The notes beneath the pieces were generated by a model. That model made no database searches and was not told the origin of the DNA. It saw only the letters and a list, made by a program, of their open reading frames with translations. From Colletotrichum lupini (lineage: Eukaryota; Ascomycota; Sordariomycetes; Glomerellales; Glomerellaceae): a DNA stretch of 64,000 nt. Of the stretch, positions 23,850-36,849 are shown in pieces. How positions within the stretch are numbered: the first letter of the stretch is position 1; every line of letters begins with the position of its first letter. Where the stretch lies: the NCBI RefSeq assembly GCF_023278565.1, contig NC_064676.1:62001-126000 (forward strand). The letters are read 5' to 3'. A program made the translations under genes and the position numbers.

Positions 23850-26800
23850 GCCCGTTTACTAAGTCGTCTCCTTTTCCCCCTTTTCTTTACTCTTTTTATA
23901 TAACCTATCTTTTTATTCGTATAATAACTTTTTTACTACTTATAAATTATTCTAATCCCTTATTTAATACTACTTTTATAAAAGCGTTTGCGAGGTTATT
24001 TTTATTATTAATCTAACGAATCTTAAGTATCTTACGCCTTTTGTATAATTACTTAAGGGCTATAATATCGATTATAAGCCTCTTTTCTTTTATTATTCCT
24101 AATTTAATAAGGTATTCGTATAGCGAGTAGGAATTTATATAAATAACCGTTAGAATAAATAAAAAGCTAATTCGATTAGTAATCTTTTTTAATATCGTTA
24201 AAATTACGTAAGAGAGGTTAACGCCGTTAATTATATTATAGACCTCCGACGCTAATATACTTCTCGTTACCCGCTTATTTTTAGTTAATAAGTAATAGAT
24301 TATATTACTATATATAGTAAATTCGCTCTTATCTATACTCTCGTTAGCTAGGATAATAATATACCCTAATTACGAAGTTAAGTCGTTATTATTCGTAAAT
24401 AACTTATTAACAAAGACGTAAAGCTTACTAATCGCAAGGTCGATTAAGTAGTAAACGAGACCTCGATCGAGATTTATTTACTATTACTTAAGCCGCTTAT
24501 TAAGTACCTCGACGTCTCGTTTAGTTAAATTTATAGCTTACGCTACCTTAGCGTAGTTAAAAGTCGCCTTAAGCTAATAAATACTCGTAATATATACCCC
24601 TTACGTAAGCTTAGCCTTATATTACTTTTTAATATTAATTACGTTTAGATCGACGAGGTTAATCTTCTCGCCCTACCCCTTTTATTAAAAAATAACGGTT
24701 TCCTTTTTAATTATAAGAATCCTATTATTAAATACTAGGGGGGTATTTATTATAAAAACCTCTTTTAGCTTTACTACGAAGCCCGCTTTTTAAAGCTCCT
24801 TATCCTCTTTTTTTATAAAATTAATATTAAATAAGCTTAATATATCGTTAGTCTATATTCCGATAATCTTAAATTAGTTACCTTTATACTCCGCGACTAG
24901 TAAGTATGGGTCGTACGTAAAAGTAACTATTAATAATTAATTAATATAAAAATCGTAATAAGTAGCTTATTAATAAGTACCCGATTTTGCGAGCTTATAT
25001 AGTAGCTTAAGTACTTTAATAATCGTGCTTTCTAAGTACTTACTAGCTATTTCCTTCGGTAAATAGGCCAGGATTTTCCTTATGAGCCCTGTGGCCGATT
25101 AAGTATAGGCCTAGGTAATATTACGGCTCTAAATCTCGTATCCTTTTTTCTATAGCAATACTATTAATACTATTATTAATCGTTAGCTATAGCGCTATAT
25201 AGTAAGTAATTATATAAGTAGCGTTACTTTTTTAACGTTACCGTACTCTTAAATTACGTATCTAAACTTCTCGTACGGCTAGGGTGTTCCTTTCCTTTTA
25301 ATCTTACGAACTATTCGTAATTTAAATATACAAAGGTTTATATATTTTTCTAAGTCGTATAGGATAAATCGATAGACCCCTCGATTATAAAAAGTATTTA
25401 CTTCGATAAGATCTAATCCCTTATACGGCTTTTTAATAGTTATAATTACGCTTTTTTTACGTAGTTTAACTACTAGCTTAAAATCGGCTTTCTCTTTTAC
25501 TATATAAAAGGTATTAATTACCTCGTTGCTAGTAATAAATTGCTACGTTAGGGCTTACTATCGTAGTTTTTTACGACGTCTCGCTAGTAGTATTAGTACC
25601 CTTTTAATAATTTCCTCTTCTTCGTCGTTTATTAATATTATTATAACGATTTTATTAAGGATAATTTCTTATACCTCTACCGCGGGTTATATAGTTTCCC
25701 CTAGCTTTTTTTCTTTTTATAAGTTAGAAATTACCTCGTTAAGATTTATATAGTACGGTCTAACTACTATAATTAATATTTCGAGTAGCTAGTTACGATC
25801 TCTCGCGACTATATAAGAGCGCTCGTTAACGGAAATTAACTTATATAGCCCAGCCTATTATTAAGTAATTTTACGCTATACTCGTATATCTAAATTTAGC
25901 GGTATATTTAAATTATCCCCTATATTAGGCCTATTGCGCGTAGTAATTACCTTATTAACTTACTTTTTTGCGCTTACTTCGCGCAGTACCCGTATTACTT
26001 TTTTAACTACTTAGGCTTATTAACTTATACCTAGCGACGGTAGCAAGGCTAAGGTCGTTTTTAAATATACTCTAAATACTAATAGCGTTAGTATAAGTCC
26101 GTTAGGCCCTATAGTATCGTTATAGTATTTAAGTACTATCTAGAGGTATTTATTATTAGTAGAATCCGGATTTTCCTTTTTAATAATTCTAAACGCCCTT
26201 TTTAATTACTAATATACCCTCTCTACCTTTCTAACGCTATAGTACGCTTTAACGGGTACGACTTTTAGTTATATACTATAGGCTGTTATATTATCCCTAA
26301 ATTCTACTAACTTAAAGCTAGTACTAGCGTCGGTTCTAATACCGTCTAGCGGTCCTTAGTATATATCGATCTAGCTTTTTCGTAAGGCTACTTATATTAT
26401 CTTTACTTATAGATCCTAGAGGAATTGCCCTACTTAGAAAGATATAAATACGTCGATTATATATAGTACTAGCCGACTATTTAAATAAAAGATATTAACG
26501 ACTATTTCTTAGTTAAAGTTAAGCTTATTACGCAATTTAAACTTAAATTTACGTAGGCTCTGCGTATTTATTTAGTATTAGTAATATACTTTCGTTAACT
26601 ACTCTAGCGCCCCTATTTCGATATTATTATTACTTAATTACTTTAGGAGGTTATATAGCCTCGTAACCGACGGGTACCCGAGTTTTTAATATAGTTTTCT
26701 AAGCTCACTTTCCGTTAGGTAATTAATCGACTTCGTATTATTAATAAGCTTTATAAACGCATGCCCCCATTATTATTTAACTATCTCGAAGTACTTACCG

Positions 26801-28270
26801 CTAGAGATTCTATTTTTTATATTATTAAATATAATACTTAGTTAATCTATATCTTTTAGATATAAGAGAAATGGGGTATTAACGGGTAAAATATAAAAAG
26901 TTATCGTTCCGAAGTGCGTCTCTATTTCTACTATACCTAGGGCGACGATTTCTTTACCTAGGCCGAAACTAATCCTCGTAATACCCGCCGTTAATATATT
27001 AAGTATTATTAGTGCGATCTTCTATAGCGCCTAAAATTGCCCTTTTCCTCTAGTTAACTATTACGATACTTTAGTATTTAGGATAATCCTATAGTAATTA
27101 TCTAGGCCGTACCTTTTACTCGTATAGAATACCTATATAAGCTTAGTATTTAAGGGATCTAAGTAATATAAAAAGGACCCCTCTAGCTACCCCTAAATTT
27201 ACTTAGTACTATATTCTTTTTTTTTAAATATTAAGAGAGATAGCGTCTTCTCCTTAATTATTAAGAAAATAGGCTTCGGCCCTATTAAATTCGCCCTTTT
27301 AACTACCTCCATATCCGTTATCTAAGGGACCTTCCCTTACTATTTATAAATAAAAGCCTACTTATTAAGAGCTTTTACTACCCTCTATTCATTTAGCCTC
27401 GTATATCCTCTAGAGGCTAACGGGGCAAAAGAAAAGTAGTTAATATCGTCGATTTCGTTATAATCTAATTTATTAATATAGGGAGTAAGATCTTCCTTAT
27501 TTTCCGAATCTCTTATGGGGGGTATATGCTTTAGGCCGCTACTTTAGTTACTATCGCTAGGTTCTATACCCCCGGATCTGCCCTTATATATAATAAGGAA
27601 TTAGTTAAACTAACGAGGGCTAGTTTTACCATCTACTACCCTCGACTTTTTATATTATTTATACGATTTAGTACGCTCTTCTTCAGAGTAGTTATTTAAC
27701 TAATATCTATCCTTTTTATAAATATAATATTACTTTTTTTATTACCCTACCCGTAAGTTAAATCTCTACCTATTTAACGAATCTAGGCCTCTTTATTAAT
27801 AATTACCGTATTTAGCCTTTTTTCTTTTTTTATTATACGTTTAATTGACTTAATATTACTAATAAGGGCTATCGTACGCCTAGAGGTAGGTTTAGTGCGG
27901 CATTCTCGCCTTAATATTAAAGCTAGATCTTAGCCTTAAGTAGAGCGTCTCGTAGTCTTTAGGTACTTAATATAGGGTAATCTTTACCTCTAATATACGC
28001 TAAATTATAGTATAGAAATATCTAACTTTCCGCTCGTTTATCCCCTTATTTAGCTAGGTTTTCGCTAGCTTATTAATTCGATTAATAAGCTCTTTAAGGA
28101 TCTTTACTTACGATTTACCCTTTATTATCCTAGTTATAAATACAAAAGAAATCGCTCGTAGCTTAGATAGGAGCTCTAGGTTCCTATCGTAGGTCTTGAA
28201 GCGGCTTTAAATTACGTTAATTATACTAAAAAAGTCGTTTTAATCGAGATTATATACTACTTCGTAGTAG
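23850..28270 (-). pseudogene. Gag-pol polyprotein relic, copia copy 2
   Basis: The minus strand carries the same gag, protease, integrase, RT and RNase H remnants as copy 1, with RNase H near 23990-24430 and the gag segment ending near 28270. Stops at former Gln codons are abundant. No function. Limits are approximate because they were transferred by comparison with copy 1. Confidence 0.75.
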
Positions 28271-29899
28271 TAATTAAAGGCTTTGCTTATAAGTACGATA
28301 TTAATTACTAAATAGTACTAGTGTTCCCTAATTCCGACTTTTTCGTAATAATTATAAAATATCGTTAGGGTTTTTTATAAGACCTTATACTTCCCCCTAG
28401 AGTATAATTTCTTTTTTAAAAAGATCTTTTTAAGGTTTATAAATTACCTCGTATTCGCTACTAGATTTTTAGTATTTATATACGAACCCTACGTTGCTAT
28501 ATATTATTAATAACTTCGGGTCGTTTACCTCCTTTTTTATTAGCCGATCGGCGCCGAATTTCGTATTAATAGCGGTAATAAGTTATAAATCGAAATAAGT
28601 AGAATTATTAATTATCGTACTTCTAGTACTATACTTTGCCCCGGTATATCCTTTTATAATAATAGATTTCCGTTAGTAATTATAAGGAGGAAATCTAGGT
28701 TATTTACCCTTTTTCTAAATTCGTTAAAGCGATTATACGCTCTATCGACCTATACTTAGTTCTATAGTACGAATTCCTCCTCTATAATTATCGCTATTAG
28801 TATTTTATATAGCTCTTACGATTATAATTGCGCTAATAATACCCCTCGCCCGTAAAGGAATTTATTAACTACTTTTATAATTCCTAAGCTTGCGCTCGCG
28901 AACTATTTATTTAGCTAGTAGCTAAGGTCGTTTGCGATTTTATAGAATAAGGGTTACCCCTATAGCCCCTTTTTTTTATAAACCTTAATTAAATAGATTA
29001 ATACTACGTTAATTTACTTACCGTTAGGCTAATCTACGATTCTATATATCTACGTTCCTTAATAATCCGGGTTAATATTTACTTACTTATAAAGGATTAA
29101 AATTCTATTTAAGATCGGGTTTCGTCCTCTTTTTTTTTACCCTAACTTACTAAGGGTCGTACTCTAGCTTATGCCCATATTAATAGTTATTAGCGTATTT
29201 AATCTTAATAAGGATATATTTAATCCGCGCGCGGGTCGTAATAAATCCGTACTTTTACTACTTAACGAATTTATTAAGGTCTAAGAGATTCCTACTTCTT
29301 CTCGCTATCTCGCTACTACTCTCGTTTTTATTATTTTTAGCGATTACTATTACTTTTTTAAATCGCTAGCTATCGTACTTACTAAGATCCTCTTTTTTAT
29401 TTAATAAAAAAGGGTAGGTTTTAATAGTTCTTTTTAATAATAATAGTAGTAGACGTTTATATTATTATAAAAAGATATAGTAATTAGTCTTAGGATCTTT
29501 ACTAGTTACCGATTTCTATTATCTTATATACTTCTAGCTTCTTAAGCCTCGTGCTCTTTATAATCTCTAAATAGTTTCCTTAGTTAATTTCTAATCGCGG
29601 GCCGGCTATAGAAAAGTCGTTTAATAAAAAAGCTACTCGGGGTAATAGTAAAAGGCTAGTTACTTAACTAGTTCCGTTAATTAACGTAATTTAATATAAT
29701 AAACGTCGACCTCTCGTAAGTAGTAAAGGGCTATAATTACTTAATTCCGTATAGTATTTAAAAATCGCCTCCTTTTTTATCTACTTTTATAAAGTTAATT
29801 AGTATAAATCTCCTATCCCGTATAGTATTAAGAGGTCGTCTCTTTTATATAGCGAGATACCTTACTAATCTATAATAATAGAGTTTAACTATTAATTAG

Positions 29900-30104
29900 T
29901 ATTAATATCCCTATTATAGGGTAGTTAGTTCGAACTATAGTTAACGAAGAGATTAATTAAACTATATAAATATCTACGTAGTAGGTATAAAAAGGAGGTT
30001 CTAACCGTAGGTTAGGCTAGCTACGATAATCGTAAATAGGGCCCCTAATTGGCCCCTGCGCAGTCGGCTATATGCCGCGGTCGAATTGGACTTCCAATCC
30101 GACA
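29900..30104 (-). repeat. 5' LTR, copia copy 2
   Basis: 205 bp. The outer right part (about 30050-30104, ending CCAATCCGACA) is nearly free of RIP, while the inner left part begins TATTAATATCCC, the RIPed form of TGTTAGTATCCC. Confidence 0.92.
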
Positions 30105-30389
30105 CATTCTACTTCTTCCTGGGTAAGTCAGAAACTTCTTGGACTGTCGAGTGCATGAGTTAATACTAACTTGTCAGCGTTCTGTGTAATTCTCATTGTA
30201 TGGGTCTACTTCTTCGTTCCCGAAACCAAGGGAGTTCGGATCGAAGAGATGGACAAGCTTTTTGGTGGTAATCAAGGCGAGGCGGACATGACCAGAATGG
30301 CAATTATCAGGCAACAATTGGGATTGATTCAAGGGGATGAGTTGACGAAAGAAGTTAGTATGGGAGTTAGTGAGGTGGAAAAGGCTTGA
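30105..30389 (+). pseudogene. Sugar transporter gene, 3' part (exons 7b-8)
   Basis: After the duplicated CATTC (30105-30109) exon 7 continues from 30110 to 30122 (YFFL), then an intron of 55 nt (30123-30177, GTAAGT, TACTAAC branch site, CAG) and exon 8, 30178-30389. Exon 8 codes the rest of TM12 (FCVILIVWVYFF), the sugar-porter signature VPETKG and the cytoplasmic tail ending VEKA. Joining both parts without the insert gives 535 codons including stop (534 aa), the usual size for the family, with no other defect seen. The ATG-like start often picked inside this fragment is not a real start. Confidence 0.92.
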
Positions 30390-30515
30390 AACATCGATAT
30401 CTAATCTATTCGGTGTTCGACTCGAGCTACTAAGCTCTGAGAAGTTTGAATTAGTGATTAATGTCGATGATAGCCTTCTGTACTTGAACACTTCGTACGC
30501 CACAATTAGGGGCGC

Positions 30516-31521
30516 TTAGGAGACTGTACATCCAGTCTGCGTGCCTAGAGGATAGCACATTCGAGGGGAGTCTAGGCGTGTCTTTGCCTTGATCGTGCGT
30601 TCCATCATGAGCCAAATGATGACCGGTAACACTCCTCCTGGAGTAGGCACGACAACAAGATTGCTAATGTCGTGCACTCCAGGATCCAAATCACCCATTT
30701 TGGTCTTCACATCAAAACCGAGGTCAACTACCAGCTTAACCCCAGATCCAATCATGCTCGGTTTGATGGATCCGCCCTCGTTCCGTTCTGTCATAATAAC
30801 GAAGTGGCGCTTGGAGTCCTTCCAGTCGATGCTAGCCAGTCTACCATCGATCGCTTCCAGGATTTCGACGTGGGGAAGATGGCGCGTCAAGTCCGCCTTG
30901 AAGCCTGGCGTGATGATGTTAGTGCCTCCCACCAGGACGATGGTCAGGTCGAGCATCCAGGCTTTTTGGTAGGCGTCAAGTAGCCGTCTCAGGGCATCCG
31001 CTGCAATATTGGTCGCATATCCCTTTGCGTATTCCTCAATGTGCTTTTTGGTGTAAATGCTACCCATTATTTCGCGTTCCTCGAGATGGTGTGGTAGAGG
31101 TCGCTGTATTAGAATGCCATGGGTGGTTTCGTCTTCATTCAATTCCGCAATTTTATCGAGCGTCTCATCGGCCGACGCGTCAGGCGGAAGTCGATGTGAT
31201 ATGTATCGAATTCCAGCCTAAATAGTCTAATGTTAGTTCAATCCTCTCAATCCATACTAGGTAGAGTGATGTATGTACCTTAGCAGCCACCTCGGCTTTG
31301 ATCTGCAGGTACTCTTTCGCATCGCTACCAGTGTCGAAGTATATTACCCCTAGCGTTGGTTCAGTACTATCCCGCGATCTGTGTCGGTAGCACCATCGCT
31401 CTATGTCCGCAGACACAGGGAACCCTTTGAGAAGAGAAGCGCCGGGGACATGTTCGAAAGTAGGCTGAGATTCGTGCTTCTCACCAATGATGGCATCCCC
31501 TCCAAATGTGCTCAAAGACAT
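30516..31521 (-). CDS. Divergent FolD-like (methylenetetrahydrofolate dehydrogenase/cyclohydrolase-like) protein
   Basis: Two exons, 31521-31279 and 31217-30516, split by a 61-nt intron (GTACAT...TTTAG), give 314 aa, the size of a FolD. Matches to the family run in order: PGASLLKGFPVSADI (25-40), EPTLGVIYFD..AKEYLQIKAE (54-77) with the Tyr71-xxx-Lys75 pair of the active site, HGILIQRPLPHHLEER (114-129, family VQLPLP), the Rossmann-like TIVLVGGTNIITP (173-185, family GRSxxVG), VDLGFD..GDLDPGV (245-262) and VPTPGGVLPVIIWLMMERTI (271-290, family PVPGGVGPMT). The KDVDG motif with its Asp is replaced by KKHIEEY, the PCTP motif is lost and the nearby loop is short. Activity is therefore doubtful. 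The start is the first in-frame ATG; a longer 5' part is possible. Confidence 0.72.
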
Positions 31522-32028
31522 GGCGAAGCGCGATGCACTCCAATCAGAGGCACAGACAGACAAACACAGAATCAAAGAACCAGCTACGAACCCAAGCTCC
31601 TTTGATGGCAAGTGTCAGAGGCGACAGCCCGATTTTGATGTTCTGCAAGACGCGTCGAGCATGGGGGTAGGTTGCCTGGCGCGACGGGCCGCAGTGCTAA
31701 ATGAATGTCTCAGAATCCCCGACTGAAGACGTCGATCTCGGTCTGCAAGAAGCCTCAGCAGCTAGCGCCGGTGGGGGTGTGTCACACGGGAACGTCCAAG
31801 ATCTTCATTCGTTTGTCGTTTTCGAAGTGAAGACAGTCGCGTCATTCTGCAGCGAGCCTATGTATTCCTTCGGCTGTGCTGGATGCAAGCCAAGCAAGTC
31901 TCGTTTGGGGCATATGATGCGAGGAAGACGGATACCCCAAGCTGCGAAGGATTGGGTCTTACTATTATACAGATGATTTACGTATTCGCGATGTTCAATC
32001 GAGTCTACTCTATGTACTTCCATCCAGA
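31522..32028. other. Intergenic region
   Basis: About 500 bases between the FolD-like gene start and the end of the ABC transporter gene, both on the minus strand. It serves as promoter of the former and 3' region of the latter. Short frames here are not supported. Confidence 0.5.
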
Positions 32029-35000
32029 TCAAGCTTCAGTACGGTCGGTGGTGCTCTGCTTGCCGCGCCCAAAGATCTTGCTTGAAAGCTTTGAACACCA
32101 TCTCGTCATCGTCGCAATCCCAAAAGACCATCCCCGGATTCTAACAGTGTAAACAAAGAAGTACACAAGAGCCCAGTTGGCAACGGCAAAGGCAACCAAG
32201 ATGCCAAAAGCTGGCCACTTATCGCTGTTGTGGACATTGAGCGTCTGCATGTACTCGCCGCCGTTATTGTATGGACAGTAGCCGCAATTGGACGTCGCGT
32301 TAGGGTCCTCCAGGTAGCCCGTCATCGCGACCTCATTGACGAACCGGTCGGCGTATTGGCCACAGGTTGAGCCTGGAGGCGGATTGAACCTGGCAAACTC
32401 TGTGGAGCTACACTGCACCACTGCCGGTGGGAGGACGGCCGAGAGGACGCCTCGGCTGAACCAGGTTGTTGGGTTGATGTAGTACATCCAGTACCTCCAG
32501 AATGAAGGCATGGAGGCATATGGCACCAAGATACCGTTGAAGATGGCGATCATGACGAAAAAGAAGGGCAGGATCTGTTGTTGTCAATGTTAGAAAGAAA
32601 TCGGAGCGCAAGTATGGTTCAGTTGCTTACGTTCGACACGGTGGAGTATGAGGGCCCGAAGGCGGAAATCCACTGGCCCCAGCTGGATTGGAACAGAGAC
32701 CAGACGAGAACCATGAGATAGTTGTAGCCAGAGACAGACGAAGTAGCGGGGAAGCCGACGGGAAAGTACCACAGCAGCCAGTAGATGGTGGCAGATACGA
32801 TAGCCATGGGGATTTCACAAACAACGTTGGCTGTGCAGAATGCAAACCAGCCATATGTGCGACTAGGCAGTTCGCGGTCTTCCCACAGATCTCGGTTCTG
32901 GAAGAACTTGATCACGACGCTGTTGACAACTGTGGGAGGTACGAAGAAGATGAGAATAATGGCACTGAACATGCGGTTCTGCATGCCTGCGATGTCGTTT
33001 CCAAGCATCCAAAATGTCTAAGAAGAAGTTAGTACCTGCCACAATTCAAGAGAGAACCAGTTGCCAAACTTACGAATCCGTTAAAGATACCCATGATCGT
33101 ATGCACAAATACTCTGCTATACATGTACTGGGGCTCTCTCCAGTGTTGAACAAACATCCTCTTCGTGAGAAGGAGGCACTGGTAGGCAGTCGAGGCCGCA
33201 AACTCCGTCTGCGCCGTCGACCTCTCTGGCGGAGCCCGTCTCTCGGCAGTGATCTGATCGATTTCTGCAACAATGGCTCTGTGCTCCTCCGAATTGCGCC
33301 ACTCCTCGTTCCAGTCGATGCGCTGGCCATCTTTGATCGATGGTTGCGATGCCGTCTCGAGGATGAACTCAGCGACGTTGCGGCTTGGTGGGCAAGGAAA
33401 GCCTCTCTGTGTGAAGTAGTCGATGACAACTGAGCCATTGGTGCCGACGGGGCCAAAATAGAAAGTGTTGCCGCCTCGGTTGAGGGCCAAGATCATGTCG
33501 AACTGCTCGATGAGATCGGAAGAGGGCTGGTGAATTGTGCAGATGATGGCTTGCCCAGCGTCGCATAGCTTTCGGAGGAATCGGACAATGGAGAATGCAG
33601 ATTGGCTGTCGAGACCACTCGTGGGCTCATCAAGGAAGAGCAGGAGACTTGGTTTAGCAGCTAGTCGTATGTCAGTTGAGGTTCCCAGGTGAAGCGAGGA
33701 CTTCATCAGATAGAAGGCTTACCGAGTTCAACTCCAATCGTGACTCTCTTCCTCTGCTCCACGGTCAAGGAAGATATGATGGCGTGCTGCAAATCATACA
33801 GTTCCAGAAGGTGAATGATCCGATCAACGTACGCAATCTTCTCCTCACGAGGGATTGCACGTTCCTGCCGAAGAAGCGCAGAAAACTCCAATGCCTCTCT
33901 GATCGTGGCGGTACCTTCGTGGATGTCTCTCTGCTCACAGAAACCAGTGCCTCTCTGGAACTCGGGCCCCAGGCTAGCCCCGTTCACAAGCATATCCCCC
34001 GTAACGACACCAATCTTTTGTCTCTGGGCGATGGTGTTGAGAAGAGTCGTCTTGCCAGCGCCCGAGCTGCCCATCAGCGCAATCATCTTCCCAGGCTTGG
34101 CATATCCGCAGACGCCGTTCAAGAGTTGCCGTTCGCCGTTGCCGTAAGGGACTGTATAGTTGATGTCCTTGAATGTGAAAACACTTTGGCCGTCGCCGAT
34201 GGGCTCAAATGCCTCGTCGGTCTCTTCCGCAGGCCTGCTCTTCTCGTTGTCCACGTTCTTGTCATCACGGGGTTTCGCGAAAATCAGGGACTGGGCACCA
34301 GATCCCTTGAAGCGAATCGTGTCGACAGCCAGAACGGTCATGGCGAGGAAGAAGACGGTGAAGGCGATCATAATGCCAAAGTTACGCCATAGGTTCGCTC
34401 TCGAGCTACATATTGTCAGTGTGAACCTATGAGGGAGAAACTGGTATGCGAATCTTACTATTGAAACGAAGCCTGTAGATAGTCAGGACCGCTGACGATG
34501 GTGCTGCCCATGGTCGAGCCAGGAAGACTACAGCCTTGATAAGTGGGATCGGATCCGGGACCGCGTGGCACGAGCTGAGACTCGCTGCATTGCATTTCTC
34601 GTCCGAAGAACTCGTTGGCTTGAAGGGCTTCAAATCCGTATGCTACGGGATTGATGTAGTAGATCCAGCCGAACCAGATGGCGTCACTGAGGAGATTGGG
34701 TTTGGGGATGACATATCCCGTCATGATGAACATGATGTTGAGGACTGATATTGTCAGTTAGATTGATCTTTGAGAGAGTTACTGAGCCGGATAAGCGGAC
34801 TTACCGACGCCAACAAACCGGATAGAATCGTCAACGGTGGATGAAAGTGAGGCGAACATCCGGTACATGGTTGTTAGACAAAAGGTAGCCGTGTACACGA
34901 TGAGTGTGTAGATCCAGAATTTGGAGGCGTCAACGTCGAATTGCGCCAAGAAGTAGACTGGTACGGAGAACAAGAGCGTCATGATGAGGATCAGTGGGAA

Positions 35001-36849
35001 GTCCAAGAGCATCCTCGCAATGACCACAGCAGATGGTCTGTAGAAGGCAAACACTCTCTGCCTCTCAATCGTCGTTCTACCATCAATCGCAGGGACGAGT
35101 TCTGCAAACTGAAGCCATCCGATAAAGGCAATCGAGAAGAAAGCCACACCGCCTCTCGCAAAGACGGAAGACGTGTCCTGTCCGGAGCCGTAGAAAAGCG
35201 ATGAGACGATGAGACTGTTGGCAATGATGATGGCGAGCTTCGTGTAAAAGGAGCTCCGGTCACCCCACAGAAGCCATGCCTGGCGCTTGGTGCAGGCAGC
35301 CACTTGCTTGAAAAACGAGACGGTGTAGATGGAATCGCCGATGACGGTCTTGCTCTTAGCATCCTTGACGGTGGCTGCGAACATGCGATGCTTGTCGTTG
35401 TTCGCTGATCTGCTGCCTCGTTCGTAGTCCTCAACATCTTGCAGGATGCGTTGGTAGTGTTCGCTCTCCAAGAATGTCCGTTCAAGGTCTTCCGGTGTCT
35501 TTGGAGCCGATTCTTCTCGGCCGGGTTGGAAATGACGGGCGTTCTTGTCGGCGATAGAAGTGAGAAAGTCGGCAGTAGTTCTGATGGGCAGGATTGTTAG
35601 CTTCTCAACCAATCGATATTAGGTCGACTATCACTCACTGTCTAGGAGGGCATAGGTATCCCAAGTCCTCAAAGTATTTCTTCGCCTCATCACCAGGTCC
35701 CTGGAAAAGCATGCGTCCGTCGTCTATGACAAGAACCTTATCCATTAATTCATAGATTGACTCTCCAGCTTGGTAGAGCGTCACGAGGGTCGTCCTCCCG
35801 CTAACATCGGTGTAGACGCGGAGCGACTTGGCGAAACTGAGAGCCGTGCTGGCATCGAGTCCTCGGGTAGAGTTGTCCCAGCAGACAACAGATGCTCGTG
35901 TGGCTAGTGTCTCAGCCAGACTCACACGCTTGCGCTCCCCTCCAGAAACACCTGAAAAGAGTCAGTCGGGGCTGGCTCAAGGTTGTCAAGGCCTGACCTG
36001 CTCACCTCGAATATGTTCGTCGCCAACCAGTGTGTTCTTAGTGTGATCTATTCCAAACATTTGAAGAAGCGAATCGAGAATCAGTGGGATCGTCCATTGC
36101 TCTCTTTTCCGTGTCTTTGTCTTCAGAGCGAACCACAAAGTCTGCCAGACCGTGAGCGATGGGAAATGCCGATCGTCCTCTTCGCAGTACACGACTTCGC
36201 CTCGGTATCGCTCCAGTTGATCTTCTGCCGGTATAACGCCATAATGTACATCTCCATCGACCTTGGCGTATTCGTCCCGGTGGTTGGCGATGGCCTTCAG
36301 AAAAGTCGAACATCCGGAACCTGGTCGCCCTAGAACTAGCATGATCTCCCCGTGTCGCACCGTTCCTGTCATGTTCCTAATGAGATCGACAGTCGGCTCT
36401 TTGTGAATCTTTAGTTTGGGGAAGATGCCAGTGATGAAATGGTAAAAGTCCGGTCCAAATGTGTTGACTAGATCTCGGGGAAACGTCGTCACTTGCTTCG
36501 TCGATGACTCGATGCCCTTGACTGTCAAATTCTTGAAAGAAACACCTAGTCTCTTTGCTGGCCCGCCGCTCGGTGTGCGCATGTCCATGATTCCCCTCCT
36601 GAGAAAGTCGGGCAGGTCGAATGTGTCATTGCCAGGTAGACTAGGTGCGATTGTCGAGTCACTCTCTCCTCCGGCATCGCCATGGTGTTCTGAAGGCTTC
36701 CGTTGATATGCAGTAGAATGGCGGTGTTGAATCGTGCTCAACTCCTTCTCAAGATCGTGATACTCCTCCAGTGCGGCGTTTACTGAGATTTCGCCTGCCG
36801 CATTTTCGCCCCAGCGGCCGTCTTCCTCTGGTCTCGCGGCCCCCTCCAT
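32029..36849 (-). CDS. PDR-type (ABCG) full-size ABC transporter
   Basis: Eight exons: 36849-36006, 35951-35639, 35580-34805, 34744-34459, 34405-33723, 33660-33074, 33017-32631 and 32574-32029 (introns 53-62 nt; all phases close) give 1473 aa. The order is NBD-TMD-NBD-TMD, as in pleiotropic drug resistance pumps. NBD1 has the PDR-type degenerate Walker A GRPGSGCS (174-181), signature VSGGERKR (283-290) and Walker B ending CWDN rather than DE. NBD2 has canonical Walker A GSSGAGKT (852-859), signature LTVEQRKR and Walker [15 protein letters not shown]. TMDs contain typical PDR segments ([27 protein letters not shown], Cys-rich last extracellular loop). It is a plasma-membrane ATP-driven exporter of hydrophobic compounds; the substrate is unknown. 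A TCCGCGGA palindrome lies about 340 bp upstream. Confidence 0.95.

Larger units (their letters stand above)
23584..30104 (-). mobile_element. RIP-degraded Ty1/copia LTR retrotransposon, copy 2 (inverted)
   Basis: A 6521-bp element in reverse orientation, same family as 9729-16518. LTRs are 23584-23788 (3' LTR) and 29900-30104 (5' LTR), each 205 bp. The target duplication is CATTC (23579-23583 and 30105-30109). The interior is about 270 bp shorter than in copy 1; it lacks a stretch between the 5' LTR and gag that differs among copies. Heavy RIP. It sits within an exon of the sugar transporter gene. Confidence 0.93.

Noticed and set aside
25526..25753. A 75-codon frame inside copia copy 2
   Set aside because: It is a chance opening in RIPed DNA, antisense to the polyprotein relic.
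9729..30104. One long composite inverted-repeat element from copies 1 and 2
   Set aside because: Each copy has its own 5-bp target duplication (GAGCT, CATTC), so they are separate insertions in opposite orientation.
30171..30389. A small separate gene of 72 codons
   Set aside because: It is the last exon of the split sugar transporter; the frame includes a CAG acceptor and begins within the intron.
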